A stretch of 64,000 nt of DNA from Synechococcales cyanobacterium C42_A2020_086 (GCA_015272325.1 JACYLU010000035.1:1-64000); one strand, 5' to 3'. Shown: positions 25,422 through 34,594, counted from the first letter of the stretch. Translations and numbers: made by a program. The notes: generated by a model not told the origin, from the letters alone.

Positions 25422-25440
25422 CAGTACTTCAACAGTACTG
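25422..25440. promoter_or_regulatory. Perfect 19-bp inverted repeat CAGTACT-TCAAC-AGTACTG upstream of the sensor kinase
   Basis: Seven-base arms with a five-base centre, 9 bp upstream of the kinase start codon on the minus strand. It is a good candidate operator. It resembles AGTAC-type LexA boxes of cyanobacteria, but the spacing differs (AGTAC-N7-GTACT). Confidence 0.5.
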
Positions 25441-25570
25441 CAATAAGCAGTGCTGAAGGAGTCTGCCTCCGACGCTAACCTGCGGCAAATAAATCGTAAT
25501 CGGCATTTCCATCAGTTTCATTAGTTCAAAATGCCGGGAACTACCGTAGCACCTAGACCACAATCGGAAA

Positions 25571-25981
25571 TTACCCAGATACCATCAGGAGTCGTGTTAC
25601 TTCCGAGTGCATCAGGGCAATCTCGGGATCGCGCTGAATCGCCCGGTAATAGCGCTTTTCTAGGGTTGTTCCATTTTCAACGGGCTGAAGCAACGTCTGA
25701 GCTTGCTCCAATAGTGAGACCGCCATCTGCAGAGGAACCGGCTCTTTGGAACTCAGCACTTCGTCAATCTGAACAATAAACTGCGAGATGGGGCGCAACC
25801 AGCTAAACCAGTCATGCTCCAAGACAAGGCGGAAGAACTCGCCGCTCGATGAAATGCGCCCATAAAACTGCTCATAAACTACTCGCTCGGAATTGAGCAG
25901 GGCACGATGCAAACGCAAAAGCAAGTGCCGTAATTCGCGGAGCCGCTGAAATGAATCAAGGGGTGGCTGACTTGACGACAT
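25571..25981 (-). CDS. Conserved hypothetical protein, mostly helical
   Basis: A 136-residue soluble protein (140 if the upstream ATG at 25993 is used). It reads as several amphipathic helices: LRELRHLLLRLHRALLNSERVVYEQ, then EFFRLVLEHDWFSWLRPISQFIVQID and a C-terminal RYYRAIQRDPEIALMHSEV. The HDWFSWLRPIS-IVQIDE stretch is a memorable family pattern in bacterial hypothetical proteins, but I know no function. It is alone on this strand, upstream of the sensor-kinase promoter region. Confidence 0.7.
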   Translation of the reverse strand: MSSSQPPLDSFQRLRELRHLLLRLHRALLNSERVVYEQFYGRISSSGEFFRLVLEHDWFSWLRPISQFIVQIDEVLSSKEPVPLQMAVSLLEQAQTLLQPVENGTTLEKRYYRAIQRDPEIALMHSEVTRLLMVSG

Positions 25982-25993
25982 CACAACAGACAA

Positions 25994-26766
25994 ACATTGG
26001 GACTGTTTCTATCTTGTCACATTTGCACCGCTCCGTTGCCCCTTCCCAAGGGAGGAGTTTCTTCGCGTTGAGTGGACAGTTGAGCTGACAATCACAATGA
26101 CAGTCGAGTGGACAATGAGGTGTGCGTTCATCGTGCAGATGAAACACGGGCAACTTGACTTGCCTCAGTGCTATGTCAAGACTCAATGAAATCTCGATAA
26201 ATCATAACTTGATTAAACAATATCTTTAAACGAGCTAAAACAATTGCCCGAACAACATAAAGTTTCAGTGAACTGCTTTTAACCGCATCCGAATTTCCTC
26301 GGGGCTTCCTGTAATCTGTTGTCCAAAGCACACTTTGCCAGTGACAAAAGCATCCTTTGCCAGCGCTAGGCAACCCATGCGATGGTTATAAAGAAAGGAA
26401 ATACGGCTATCGTTTTCTGGAAATGAAACTGAATCATACTTGATCAGTTGTATTGGTGTTTTGATCGTTCATTGATCATTCAACGTTGACTGCTCAAAGC
26501 AAGTCTACCGATAGCCGCTTCAGCGCCCGACACTCGCCGCTCGTTCACCCGGCGTAGAGGGTTCCCTGCTTTACAGATCGAGGCGCAAGTCAAATTCGAA
26601 CTAAAGTATCGAGCAAATTATCCTAAGATTTACAGGATCGGGTAGCCTGTTTGGGATGGGGCATGCGATGCTGCATCCTGCAGGCATCGGTTTAAATAGG
26701 CGTGCATCTGCGGAATCGAGATCAGAAAGTCGTTGCAACAGATTGCGGAATCAGGATGGATATCTT
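25994..26766. promoter_or_regulatory. Long divergent intergenic region upstream of the polysaccharide cluster
   Basis: 773 bp without a convincing gene; two minus-strand frames of 65-76 codons resemble nothing. GAGTGGACA is repeated at 26070 and 26106. TTGATC occurs at 26440, 26461 and 26472, spaced 21 and 11 bp, i.e. on one face of the helix. These could be regulator sites for the cluster, but no promoter elements can be assigned with confidence. Confidence 0.35.
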
Positions 26767-27993
26767 ATGGTAAAACGTACCGATGTCATTGTGAGACCAG
26801 ATGCACGGGTATTGGTGTTGTCCAAGCGTAAGCTGCATCAGCATGTCGCCAATTCCTGTCTATTTGAATTCGAGGATATGATCGCGGAGATGGATGCCGC
26901 CGATCTGTTCCTACCTCAGTATTCCTATGATTTCTCCATTGAGGTTTTTAAGTGGGTCAAGCGGTTTACCCGCTCCCGATGGTTGGCCAATGCTGTTCGT
27001 CCTGATCCGAATCGACTGACGCTCGATCGCGACTACGATCTGTTTTTCACAATCCTAGCCAACCCGATGGATGTGTTCCAAATCGATTCTGCTCGGCACT
27101 GGCGGCGGCGATGCCAGCGGGCAGCCTGCTATGTGGTCGAGGCGTGGCAGTCCTGCATTGAGCAAGGCTGGAAGCCGCTACTAGAGTTCTTGAAAGAGTT
27201 TGATCACATTTTTCTGGGCGTGCACCACTCGGTGGACCTCGTTGCCGAGATTACGGGGCGTCCCTGTAGCTACCTGCCGCCCGCTGTGGATGCCATTAAG
27301 TTTTGCCCCTATCCGGTGCTGCCACCGCGCAGTATCGACATCACCTACATTGGGCGGCGCTCGGCGATAACTCATCAAGCGCTGTTGCAATTGGCGGAGC
27401 AGGGCAAACTGCACTACTATTACGACACCGCGCAGGGCGAGGTTTTCAACGTGCCTCATCCTCGAGAACACCGCAGCTTATTAGCCAATCTCTTGAAGCG
27501 AACGCGCTATTTTGTGACGAATCTAGCCAATGTTGACCAGCCGGAAAAAACCGGCTCCATTCAGGAAATTGGCTATCGCTTTATGGAAGGAGCAGCCGCG
27601 GGCACTGTCATGATTGGGGTACCGCCTGCCACGGCCATGTTTCAGCGCCACTTCGACTGGGAAGATGCGGTGATTCCCATTCCCTTCCATGTCCCCGACA
27701 TCGGCGCGGTTTTAGCCGAGCTAGATACTCAACCGGAACGGCTAGAAACTATCCGGCGGAACAACGTCGTCAATGCTTTGCTGCGGCACGACTGGCTCTA
27801 TCGCTGGCAGCAGGTGCTGTCCACTTTGGGACTAGAACCAACGGCTGAGATGCAGGCACGGTCCGCTCAACTCCAGAATCTAGCGGCAGCCTACGGTGAT
27901 GGGGTTGCCGTTCAGCCCCGTGTGTCCGCACTCAACGGCATGTCCCGCGATGGTCAGGGGCGTTTGTCTGCCTCCGCCAACTTGCTTATCTAG
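26767..27993 (+). CDS. Glycosyltransferase (CgeB/Glyco_trans_1_2-like)
   Basis: A 408-residue GT-B-type transferase. The C-terminal half has the pattern IDITYIGRRSAITHQALLQ, then TGSIQEIGYRFMEGAAAGTVMIG, then DIGAVLAELDTQPERLETIRRNNV, as in the spore-maturation/CgeB type group. The N-terminal half (VLVLSKRKLHQHVANS, LFFTILANPMDV) is the acceptor-side Rossmann domain. Donor and acceptor unknown. The start at 26767 (MVKRTD) is preferred over an upstream in-frame ATG at 26656. First gene of a four-gene plus-strand cluster; the next starts 15 bp downstream. Confidence 0.78.
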   Translation: MVKRTDVIVRPDARVLVLSKRKLHQHVANSCLFEFEDMIAEMDAADLFLPQYSYDFSIEVFKWVKRFTRSRWLANAVRPDPNRLTLDRDYDLFFTILANPMDVFQIDSARHWRRRCQRAACYVVEAWQSCIEQGWKPLLEFLKEFDHIFLGVHHSVDLVAEITGRPCSYLPPAVDAIKFCPYPVLPPRSIDITYIGRRSAITHQALLQLAEQGKLHYYYDTAQGEVFNVPHPREHRSLLANLLKRTRYFVTNLANVDQPEKTGSIQEIGYRFMEGAAAGTVMIGVPPATAMFQRHFDWEDAVIPIPFHVPDIGAVLAELDTQPERLETIRRNNVVNALLRHDWLYRWQQVLSTLGLEPTAEMQARSAQLQNLAAAYGDGVAVQPRVSALNGMSRDGQGRLSASANLLI

Positions 27994-28008
27994 GAAGGGG
28001 CAACACCC

Positions 28009-29274
28009 ATGAGAATTGCCTTTGTACCTCATCCATTTAGCTATCACATTCCGCCCCATCTCGGCGATTCGGTTGCCATCCTCACGTATGAAACAGCTCG
28101 TTGTCTCGCTCGCGATCACGAGGTGCTGATCTACAACCGAGGACAGCGTCGCTTCTGGAAACGACCATCTTCCTACAACGGCATCCGCTACCGCTATGTT
28201 TGGCTAACCCCTGATCAATGGGTACAGCAGTTGTTCGGACCACTGCTGCAGCGGTTCCAGCCCAAGCAGAATCCGTCGGTTGCGAGCTGGTACTACAGCC
28301 TCTACGCGCTGCAGGTTGCTCTTGATCTGCAACGGCAACAGTGTGACATTGTGCACATTCACACCTACTCGCAGATGGTGCCAATCATTCGCGCGCTCAA
28401 TCCTGCGATTAAGATTGTGCTGCATATGCATTGTGAATGGCTGACGCAATCTGACGATGCCATGATGGCGGAACGTCTCCGGCAAACCGATCTGATTATC
28501 GGCTGTAGTCGTCATATTACCGGCAAGATTCAGCAGCGCTTCCCGGAATTGGCTGCTCGCTGCCGCACAGTGTATAACGGCGTTGACAGCGATCAGTTTG
28601 CTCCACCGCCCGCATCTAGCCCTGCCACGGCGGTAGACCATCCGCCTACGCTGCTGTTTGTTGGGCGGGTTTCCCCCGAGAAAGGAGTGCATGTGCTGCT
28701 GGATGCCTTTCGCGAGGTGGTGCGGCAGTTTCCCGAGGCGCGTTTAGAGCTAGCGGGCGGCATCGGGGCCCTTGGCTTCAATGCTATCGTTGGCGTTAGC
28801 GATGACCCCTATGTCTTGAAGCTAGCCGAGTTCTATCAGGGCGATGGCGATTATTACCGGCAACTGAAAGCCCGCATTCCGACCAATCTGGCGGCTCAGG
28901 TCATCTTCCATGGCTATGTGCCCCACGATCAACTCATAGACTTCTACCGACGAGCGGATGTGCTGATCAATCCCTCGCTGAGTGAAGCGTTTGGTATGAG
29001 CCTAGTCGAGAGCATGGCTACAGAGACCCCGGTGATTGGCGCTCGCATCGGCGGTATGCTCGATGTGATTGCCGACGGCGAAACGGGCTTCTTAGTGGAA
29101 CCCGCCAATCCGGACGCTTTAGCAGCAGCAATCATTACCCTGCTCTCACAGCCCTCGCTGCGCCAGCAGATGGGACAACGGGGACGCCAGCGAGTCCTCG
29201 AGCAATTCTCGTGGCCACAGATTGCCGACAGCCTGTTGGTTCACTATCGGGATCTCGCCGGCTCTAGTGCATAG
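28009..29274 (+). CDS. Glycosyltransferase family 4
   Basis: A 421-residue GT-B retaining glycosyltransferase, cytoplasmic or membrane-peripheral. The C-terminal donor domain is clear: LLFVGRVSPEKGVHVLLDAF, VIFHGYVPHDQLIDFYRRAD, and the EX7E motif in SEAFGMSLVESMA, followed by GGMLDVIADGETGFLV. An unusual insert (GVSDDPYVLKLAEFYQGDGD) lies between the two. It probably adds a sugar in polysaccharide assembly with the flanking genes. AAGGGG precedes the ATG with normal spacing. Confidence 0.9.
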   Translation: MRIAFVPHPFSYHIPPHLGDSVAILTYETARCLARDHEVLIYNRGQRRFWKRPSSYNGIRYRYVWLTPDQWVQQLFGPLLQRFQPKQNPSVASWYYSLYALQVALDLQRQQCDIVHIHTYSQMVPIIRALNPAIKIVLHMHCEWLTQSDDAMMAERLRQTDLIIGCSRHITGKIQQRFPELAARCRTVYNGVDSDQFAPPPASSPATAVDHPPTLLFVGRVSPEKGVHVLLDAFREVVRQFPEARLELAGGIGALGFNAIVGVSDDPYVLKLAEFYQGDGDYYRQLKARIPTNLAAQVIFHGYVPHDQLIDFYRRADVLINPSLSEAFGMSLVESMATETPVIGARIGGMLDVIADGETGFLVEPANPDALAAAIITLLSQPSLRQQMGQRGRQRVLEQFSWPQIADSLLVHYRDLAGSSA

Positions 29275-29290
29275 AAACGAATGTGCAACC

Positions 29291-30124
29291 ATGTCTTGGA
29301 GAACACCCATTTGCCAGCTCTACCGGTTTGGGATGCAGCACCTGAGCCAGCCCTATGCCGAGACCAATCTCAGCAAGCCTACGATGGTGTTTTCGCCGCA
29401 TCAGGACGATGAGACCCTCGGCTGTGGCGGCACCCTGATTCGCAAAAAGCAGGCCGGAGCCGTCGTCAAGATTGTGTTTATGACCGATGGCTGCAAATCC
29501 CATGCTCACCTGATACCCGAAGCAGACCTACGAGCAATTCGCGCCCAAGAAGCCATCGCCGCTGCCCAAGTGTTGGGACTTGCCCCCGAAGATGTAATTG
29601 CGCTCAATTTCACTGATGGAGCGCTCCAGGAGAGCCAAGCCGAAGCCATTCAGGTGGTGCGATCGCTGCTCGAGATCCACCGCCCCGAGGAAATTTTCCT
29701 ACCCTGCCGCGAAGAACCCCCTGCCGATCACGCCGTAACCTACTGGATTGTGCAGGCAGCGCTGCGGCAGACCTCCCTTCAGCCCACGCTCTACGAGTAT
29801 CCCATCTGGGTATGGGATCAATATCCCTGGACGACCGGTATTCTCGGTCCGCAGGGAAAGCTCGCCAAGCTGAAAATCACCCTTAGCCGTGGATTGGGTC
29901 TTCCGTTGCTCATGCAATTCCGTGCCGCAGTCCCTATTCAGTCCGTTCGAGACCAGAAGCAAACCGCCCTTGCTCAGCATCGCTCGCAGATGCAGCGCCT
30001 GATTCCCTCCGACTCGTGGACCACCTTGGGCGACTTGTCGCATGGGGAATTCTTGCAGTGCTTTTTGCAAAACTACGAATTCTTTCGCGTCAGCCGCTCC
30101 GCAGCGCCCGCCCATCCGGTCTAG
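29291..30124 (+). CDS. PIG-L family N-deacetylase
   Basis: A 277-residue zinc-dependent deacetylase of the LmbE/PIG-L family, which removes acetyl from N-acetylglucosaminyl groups on lipid, thiol or glycan carriers. Motif 1 reads PHQDDETLGCGG; the common form is PHPDDE, so one non-ligand position differs. The second metal/active region is DHAVTYWIVQAAL. The ATG at 29291 follows the GT4 stop by 16 bp; a longer frame overlapping the GT4 end is unlikely. Context suggests deacetylation of an amino sugar made by the neighbouring glycosyltransferases. Confidence 0.88.
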   Translation: MSWRTPICQLYRFGMQHLSQPYAETNLSKPTMVFSPHQDDETLGCGGTLIRKKQAGAVVKIVFMTDGCKSHAHLIPEADLRAIRAQEAIAAAQVLGLAPEDVIALNFTDGALQESQAEAIQVVRSLLEIHRPEEIFLPCREEPPADHAVTYWIVQAALRQTSLQPTLYEYPIWVWDQYPWTTGILGPQGKLAKLKITLSRGLGLPLLMQFRAAVPIQSVRDQKQTALAQHRSQMQRLIPSDSWTTLGDLSHGEFLQCFLQNYEFFRVSRSAAPAHPV

Positions 30125-30240
30125 CCTGCCTCGCGTGTGTTGTCCTGTCCATTGTTTGCTTTCCATCGGGTTATTCAGTGTCTCTCTCTATTGGTTGATC
30201 ATGTTGATCTCTTTTTGGTGGTTTATTGGTGTTTGAGTCC

Positions 30241-32346
30241 ATGCCTGATTCTGCTCCTCTTCCCGACCCAACCGTGCCGGTTTTAGATCGATTTGACCAG
30301 AACTGCCGTGCCGGTCGCGTCATTGGCAGCCGTGCTTCCAGCGGAGCGGTGCGGCTCGGTATCGATGTGGAAAGGCAAATGGCGATTGATCAGGGCGCGT
30401 TGCGCCTCCGCCCCCTCGTTCAACCCGGCTGGGGACGGCAGGGGATTGCCTACGGCCCGTATGCCCGCACCAATGGTCTGGCACTGGCGGTTTTTTTGCT
30501 CAATGGGCACAATACCTCCCAGTCGGGCAGTATTCTGCAAAGCCTGAAGATTCGCCTCTTGGGATGGGCTGTCGGGCGGCCTACCAAGGGGCGAGTGCGT
30601 TGGCGACTACTGCGGCGGTTGACACTCTGGCTGCGCAGCTATCAGCCGCTAGGACTTGTGCGGAAGCTCCGGTACTGGGCCGCCAATACCCCCGAGCGGT
30701 TTCAGCCACCGGAAATGAATGAGAATTTAGCCGTTGGCTGGTTTCCCGAGCCGGTGCCGACCGATCCGCTGCACAGCGGTAATGCTGTCGTCGTACATGC
30801 TACCGGTCCCGAAAATGGTGAACTCTGGGCGCGGGTTTGCCACCAGATGCAGTCCGCCTTTAAGGGGCTGCAAAACCTGCAAACTTACTATGTGGTGATT
30901 CTGCGAGAAACCGGAGCCGCCTATTATGCCGCTGCGGTCCCTCGAGCATTGGGGCTAGCCGCCTACCCTATGATGCGCCCGATTGCCATTGATGCCACAA
31001 CTCAAGACCCGCAGGTATACGCAGCGGTATATCAAAGCGTGCTGGGGCAAATTGGCTTCATGGTCGATACCCGCGTCTATGGTGTACAGGTGGCGCAACT
31101 GCCGGACTGGGCGACTTGGTATGGCACAGCTCACGCAGCCGATAGCCTGCGGGGCAGCGGCCTCCTCCACAACTCCCTAGCAGAGACGGGCGGACACTGG
31201 ATTCTGCATCGCGGCTACGGCGAGCGTACGGCTGCCGGCTGTCGCTTCACGACTTCGAGTCTAGCCATGCTCACCACGGATGTTCCTGCGGGGCTGATCC
31301 ATCTCCAGGTGCAGACGGGGTCCACCGTTACGCCAATTGCCCTGATCTGGCGGGCCGAGGACGAACATCAGTTTTGGAAACTGCAGCTCAGTGCCGACGG
31401 TTGCCGGCTCTACCTACACGATAATGGCAGCGAGCAGACGATTGCCTCTAGCTCAGACTGGTCCCTTCAGCCTCAAACGTGCTATTCCGTTCAAGTCCTA
31501 GACGATGGCCAGCTGTTTCGTACTTACCTAAATGGTCAGTGCCTCTTCAACACCACCTTTAGCGACACCCGACTACACGCAGCAAAGAACGTTGGCCTTG
31601 AGGTAGTTGAACCGCCGGATGATCTGCGCTTGTACAACCTAGAAGTCCATCCCCGTCAGGTGCCGATTCCGGCTGCTCTCGATCTGGGTGTGCCCTGGCT
31701 GCGAACTGGGCAAGAGGTGCAAATTGCCGACGCCTTTGAAGCCCTAGGCGATCTGCAAGGGCAATCGACCCGTGTGGGTCACAAAATCTGGCGCAGAGCG
31801 CAGGGCAATGGCGTGATTGAGGGCATCGGTAACCACAGCGCTCAAGTGCGAGCCACAGTAGATGCTCCCAATCCTGGCCGCACCCTCTACACCCTAGACT
31901 GGGACCAGCCCGAGTTTGCAGATGTGGAAGTAGAAATTACGCCGCCGGGTAGCCAGCGCGGCATGGGCGAGGAAGGGCGAGCTGGACTCGTGTTTTGGCA
32001 AGATCCCCAGAATTACATCATTGTCAATAACTGGCTGAATAATGACTATGCCGGCGCTTCCATCTCCTCGTTTTTCACCTTGCGCGGCTTCGAAGATCTC
32101 TACGACGCCGTGTGGACGAACATTGGCGATCGGATCTACTGGGGAGTGCCCCATCGCTTCCGTATCGTGTTTGATGGCATGCAGTACAGCGTGCTGATCA
32201 ACGACGAGCCAGTGCTATACCGCGCCCTCACCGATGTCTACCCCAATGCCAGCCGCTTGGCAATTCGTCGCATTGGTATTGTCGCCAATTGGGAATGGGG
32301 AGATGATACCGGCAGCCGCTTCCGAAATTTGATCGCCCGCAGCTGA
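30241..32346 (+). CDS. Large protein with laminin-G/concanavalin-like segments, unknown function
   Basis: A 701-residue protein with no signal peptide or clear membrane span. At least two beta-sandwich segments of the DUF1080/LamG-like kind are visible: about 340-480 (LIWRAEDEHQFWKLQLS, DWSLQPQTCYSVQVLDDGQ, TYLNGQCLFNTTFSD, VGLEV) and about 560-701 (AGLVFWQDPQNYIIVNNWL, HRFRIVFDGMQYSVLINDE, RIGIVANWEWGDDTGSRFRN). The N-terminal part (GALRLRPLVQ...GPYARTNGLALAVFLL) may be a third. Such folds bind carbohydrate. It is last in the glycosyltransferase/deacetylase cluster, so a glycan-related role is likely. I do not recognise a catalytic motif. The start at 30241 is chosen over a GTG 15 nt upstream. 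Confidence 0.72.
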   Translation: MPDSAPLPDPTVPVLDRFDQNCRAGRVIGSRASSGAVRLGIDVERQMAIDQGALRLRPLVQPGWGRQGIAYGPYARTNGLALAVFLLNGHNTSQSGSILQSLKIRLLGWAVGRPTKGRVRWRLLRRLTLWLRSYQPLGLVRKLRYWAANTPERFQPPEMNENLAVGWFPEPVPTDPLHSGNAVVVHATGPENGELWARVCHQMQSAFKGLQNLQTYYVVILRETGAAYYAAAVPRALGLAAYPMMRPIAIDATTQDPQVYAAVYQSVLGQIGFMVDTRVYGVQVAQLPDWATWYGTAHAADSLRGSGLLHNSLAETGGHWILHRGYGERTAAGCRFTTSSLAMLTTDVPAGLIHLQVQTGSTVTPIALIWRAEDEHQFWKLQLSADGCRLYLHDNGSEQTIASSSDWSLQPQTCYSVQVLDDGQLFRTYLNGQCLFNTTFSDTRLHAAKNVGLEVVEPPDDLRLYNLEVHPRQVPIPAALDLGVPWLRTGQEVQIADAFEALGDLQGQSTRVGHKIWRRAQGNGVIEGIGNHSAQVRATVDAPNPGRTLYTLDWDQPEFADVEVEITPPGSQRGMGEEGRAGLVFWQDPQNYIIVNNWLNNDYAGASISSFFTLRGFEDLYDAVWTNIGDRIYWGVPHRFRIVFDGMQYSVLINDEPVLYRALTDVYPNASRLAIRRIGIVANWEWGDDTGSRFRNLIARS

Positions 32347-32356
32347 CAGTTTCCCC

Positions 32357-33253
32357 TTATCTCTCAGCATTGAGCAGCTCTCGGGCTTTCTGAAGCTCGC
32401 GGCGATGGGCATCTGTCACCGTCGGATAGGCTAAATTGAGCGAGTGCATTTTCTGAGCAATGAAATACGCCACAATCAACCGCGTAAACCACTTGCGATC
32501 AGCTGGAATGATATGCCAAGGGGCCCATTCAGTACTGGTATGGGTAAAGACGTCTTCATAGGCGGTCATATACTCATCCCAAAACTGGCGTTCTTGGACA
32601 TCACTCACCGAAAACTTCCAATTCTTTTCTGGAAGATCAATCCGTTCCAAAAAGCGTTTTCTCTGAACATCTTTCGAGATATGCAAGAAAAACTTCAATA
32701 TGATCACTCCATTGTTGACCAAATAGTTCTCGAAATGGTTAATCTCTTGGTACCGGCGCTGCCACAGCGATTCATCCACCGTGCTTGGCGGCAGTTTCTG
32801 TCTGGCTAGCACCTCGGGATGCACCCGCACCACCAGCACCTCCTCATAGTAGGAGCGGTTAAAAATCCCAATCCGCCCCCGTTCCGGCAATGCCTTACAA
32901 GAGCGCCACAGGTAATCGTGATCCAGCTCTTCGGCGGAAGGAGCCTTGAAGCTATAAACCTGACAACCCTGGGGATTGATACCTGACATCACATGTTTGA
33001 TCGTGCCATCCTTGCCGGCTGCGTCCATGGCTTGAAAAATAATCAGCAATGCATAGGTATCCTGGGCGTAGAGCATGTCTTGATAGGTTGCCAACCGCTC
33101 AATTCCTGCTTTTAGTAAGCCATCTGCGTCTACATCTTTCTTTTTCAAACCTGCGGTGTAGGCAGAATCAAAATCTTTGAGCCGAATTGTGCGGCCAGGC
33201 GGAGCAATAAATTGGCTGGGGTCGAGGTGTTGCACAAAGTCCTCGGGGGTCAT
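32357..33253 (-). CDS. ppk2: Polyphosphate kinase 2 (PPK2 family)
   Basis: A 298-residue cytoplasmic enzyme that transfers phosphate between polyphosphate and nucleotides. The P-loop-like IFQAMDAAGKDGTIKHV (about 72-88) and the lid/Walker B segment GRIGIFNRSYYEEVLVVRVHP are diagnostic. The later LLNAER end and FLERIDLPEKNWKFS match single-domain PPK2 proteins. Whether it phosphorylates AMP, ADP or both is not evident. The start at 33253 (MTPEDFVQHL) is clear; the open frame extends 101 non-homologous codons upstream. Convergent with the polysaccharide cluster (10-bp gap) and divergent from the AI-2E gene. Confidence 0.92.
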   Translation of the reverse strand: MTPEDFVQHLDPSQFIAPPGRTIRLKDFDSAYTAGLKKKDVDADGLLKAGIERLATYQDMLYAQDTYALLIIFQAMDAAGKDGTIKHVMSGINPQGCQVYSFKAPSAEELDHDYLWRSCKALPERGRIGIFNRSYYEEVLVVRVHPEVLARQKLPPSTVDESLWQRRYQEINHFENYLVNNGVIILKFFLHISKDVQRKRFLERIDLPEKNWKFSVSDVQERQFWDEYMTAYEDVFTHTSTEWAPWHIIPADRKWFTRLIVAYFIAQKMHSLNLAYPTVTDAHRRELQKARELLNAER

Positions 33254-33332
33254 AGACCTACCTCCAGAATCAGCAATGAACAGATGAGAGAGCACTACAG
33301 TAGCACAAGCCTTCCAGTTTGAACCGGACTCG

Positions 33333-33352
33333 CCAGTGCTACCCAGTGCTAC
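33333..33352. repeat. Perfect 10-bp tandem duplication CCAGTGCTAC
   Basis: Adjacent identical copies in the 168-bp divergent promoter gap between ppk2 and the AI-2E family gene. Confidence 0.85.
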
Positions 33353-33421
33353 ATTGAAAGCTGATCTAATCTTCCACTCCATGAGCGCGACTCGCTCTGC
33401 TGCATCGAGGAGACTAGCACC

Positions 33422-34594
33422 GTGAATCTTGGTCAATGGCTTAGTTTTCTCTGCCTCGTGATTGTTTTGATCTTTCTGTGGCAGATTCGACAAGTGCTGC
33501 TGCTGCTGTTTACGGCTGTTGTATTGGCAACGGCTTTGAATGGCGTGGTGCGGCAACTCCGCAAGCTAGGCATGCCCCGAGGAAGAGCCGTCCTATTGAC
33601 GGTCAGCCTGTCGATGCTGCTGGCGTTTCTCTTCTTCTATCTGATTGTGCCGCCGTTTGTAGATCAATTTCTGCAGTTGGTGGCGCTTGTGCCCCAAGGA
33701 TTTATTCAGGTTGTCACCTGGGTTGAACGCCTGTTCAACAATCGCCCGAACTGGTTGTCTGAGGTCGAATTTCCTAGCCCGTCGCAGCTAATCGATGAGA
33801 TTCAGCCGCTGCTGAGAGCGGTACTGCCCAACTTCTTTGCCATTTTCTCCGGCTCGCTGGCAGTTGTGCTGCAAACGCTGCTGCTGATTATCTTCACCTT
33901 GATGCTGCTGGCCAATCCCATTGCCTATCGATCTGTTCTGATTCAACTGTTTCCGTCGTTTTATCGCCGTCGCATCGATGCCATTTTCGACCGCTGTGAG
34001 ATTGCGCTCAGAAGTTGGCTAGGAGGTGCCTTGATCAGCTCTACTGTGGTGGCGATTCTAAGTGCTGCAGGTCTGTGGGCGTTGCAAATTCAGTTTGTGT
34101 TGGCGCAGGCCTTGCTGGCGGGGTTGCTGAACTTCATTCCCAATATTGGTCCAACCCTGAGCATGGTTTTTCCACTCACCGTTGCTGCTCTGGATGCCCC
34201 TTGGAAAGTTGTGGCGGTAATTATTCTCTATCTGGTGATTCAAAACTTAGAAGCCTACTTAATTACGCCGACCATCATGGCAAATCAAGTTTCGCTGCTG
34301 CCGGCAATGACGCTGGCCGCTCAACTCGTCTTTGCTCGCTTTTTCGGGTTCCTGGGCCTGTTGCTGGCACTGCCACTCGCGGTAATTGCCAAAACCCTAA
34401 TTCAAGAAATTTTGATTAGAGATATCTTAGACCGTTGGGGAACACCGCCCTCTCACTACGGGTACGAGATCGAGCCACTTCAACCCACAGAACTATCCAT
34501 GAATCCGTTTCCGCCGCTGGATTCCCTCGATCTAGACGAACCGTGCGATGGCCCGCCTCCCACTTCTCCACCTCTAGAAGACCCTAAGGTTTAA
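33422..34594 (+). CDS. AI-2E/PerM family membrane transporter
   Basis: A 390-residue integral membrane protein with about seven to eight hydrophobic spans: an N-terminal pair (LSFLCLVIVLIFLW, VLLLLFTAVVLATALNGVV), LLTVSLSMLLAFLFFYLIVPPF, then a central soluble part, and the signature GLLNFIPNIGPTLSMVFPL with NLEAYLITPTIMANQVSLLP and FLGLLLALPLAVIAKTL. The family includes putative AI-2 exporters and Na+/H+ antiporters; the substrate cannot be assigned. A proline- and aspartate-rich tail follows residue 350. GTG start with GAGGAG upstream. Confidence 0.88.
   Translation: MNLGQWLSFLCLVIVLIFLWQIRQVLLLLFTAVVLATALNGVVRQLRKLGMPRGRAVLLTVSLSMLLAFLFFYLIVPPFVDQFLQLVALVPQGFIQVVTWVERLFNNRPNWLSEVEFPSPSQLIDEIQPLLRAVLPNFFAIFSGSLAVVLQTLLLIIFTLMLLANPIAYRSVLIQLFPSFYRRRIDAIFDRCEIALRSWLGGALISSTVVAILSAAGLWALQIQFVLAQALLAGLLNFIPNIGPTLSMVFPLTVAALDAPWKVVAVIILYLVIQNLEAYLITPTIMANQVSLLPAMTLAAQLVFARFFGFLGLLLALPLAVIAKTLIQEILIRDILDRWGTPPSHYGYEIEPLQPTELSMNPFPPLDSLDLDEPCDGPPPTSPPLEDPKV

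Noticed and set aside
32357-33556. Long N-terminal extension of PPK2
   Set aside because: The extra 101 codons cross the divergent promoter region and a tandem repeat; PPK2 begins at 33253.
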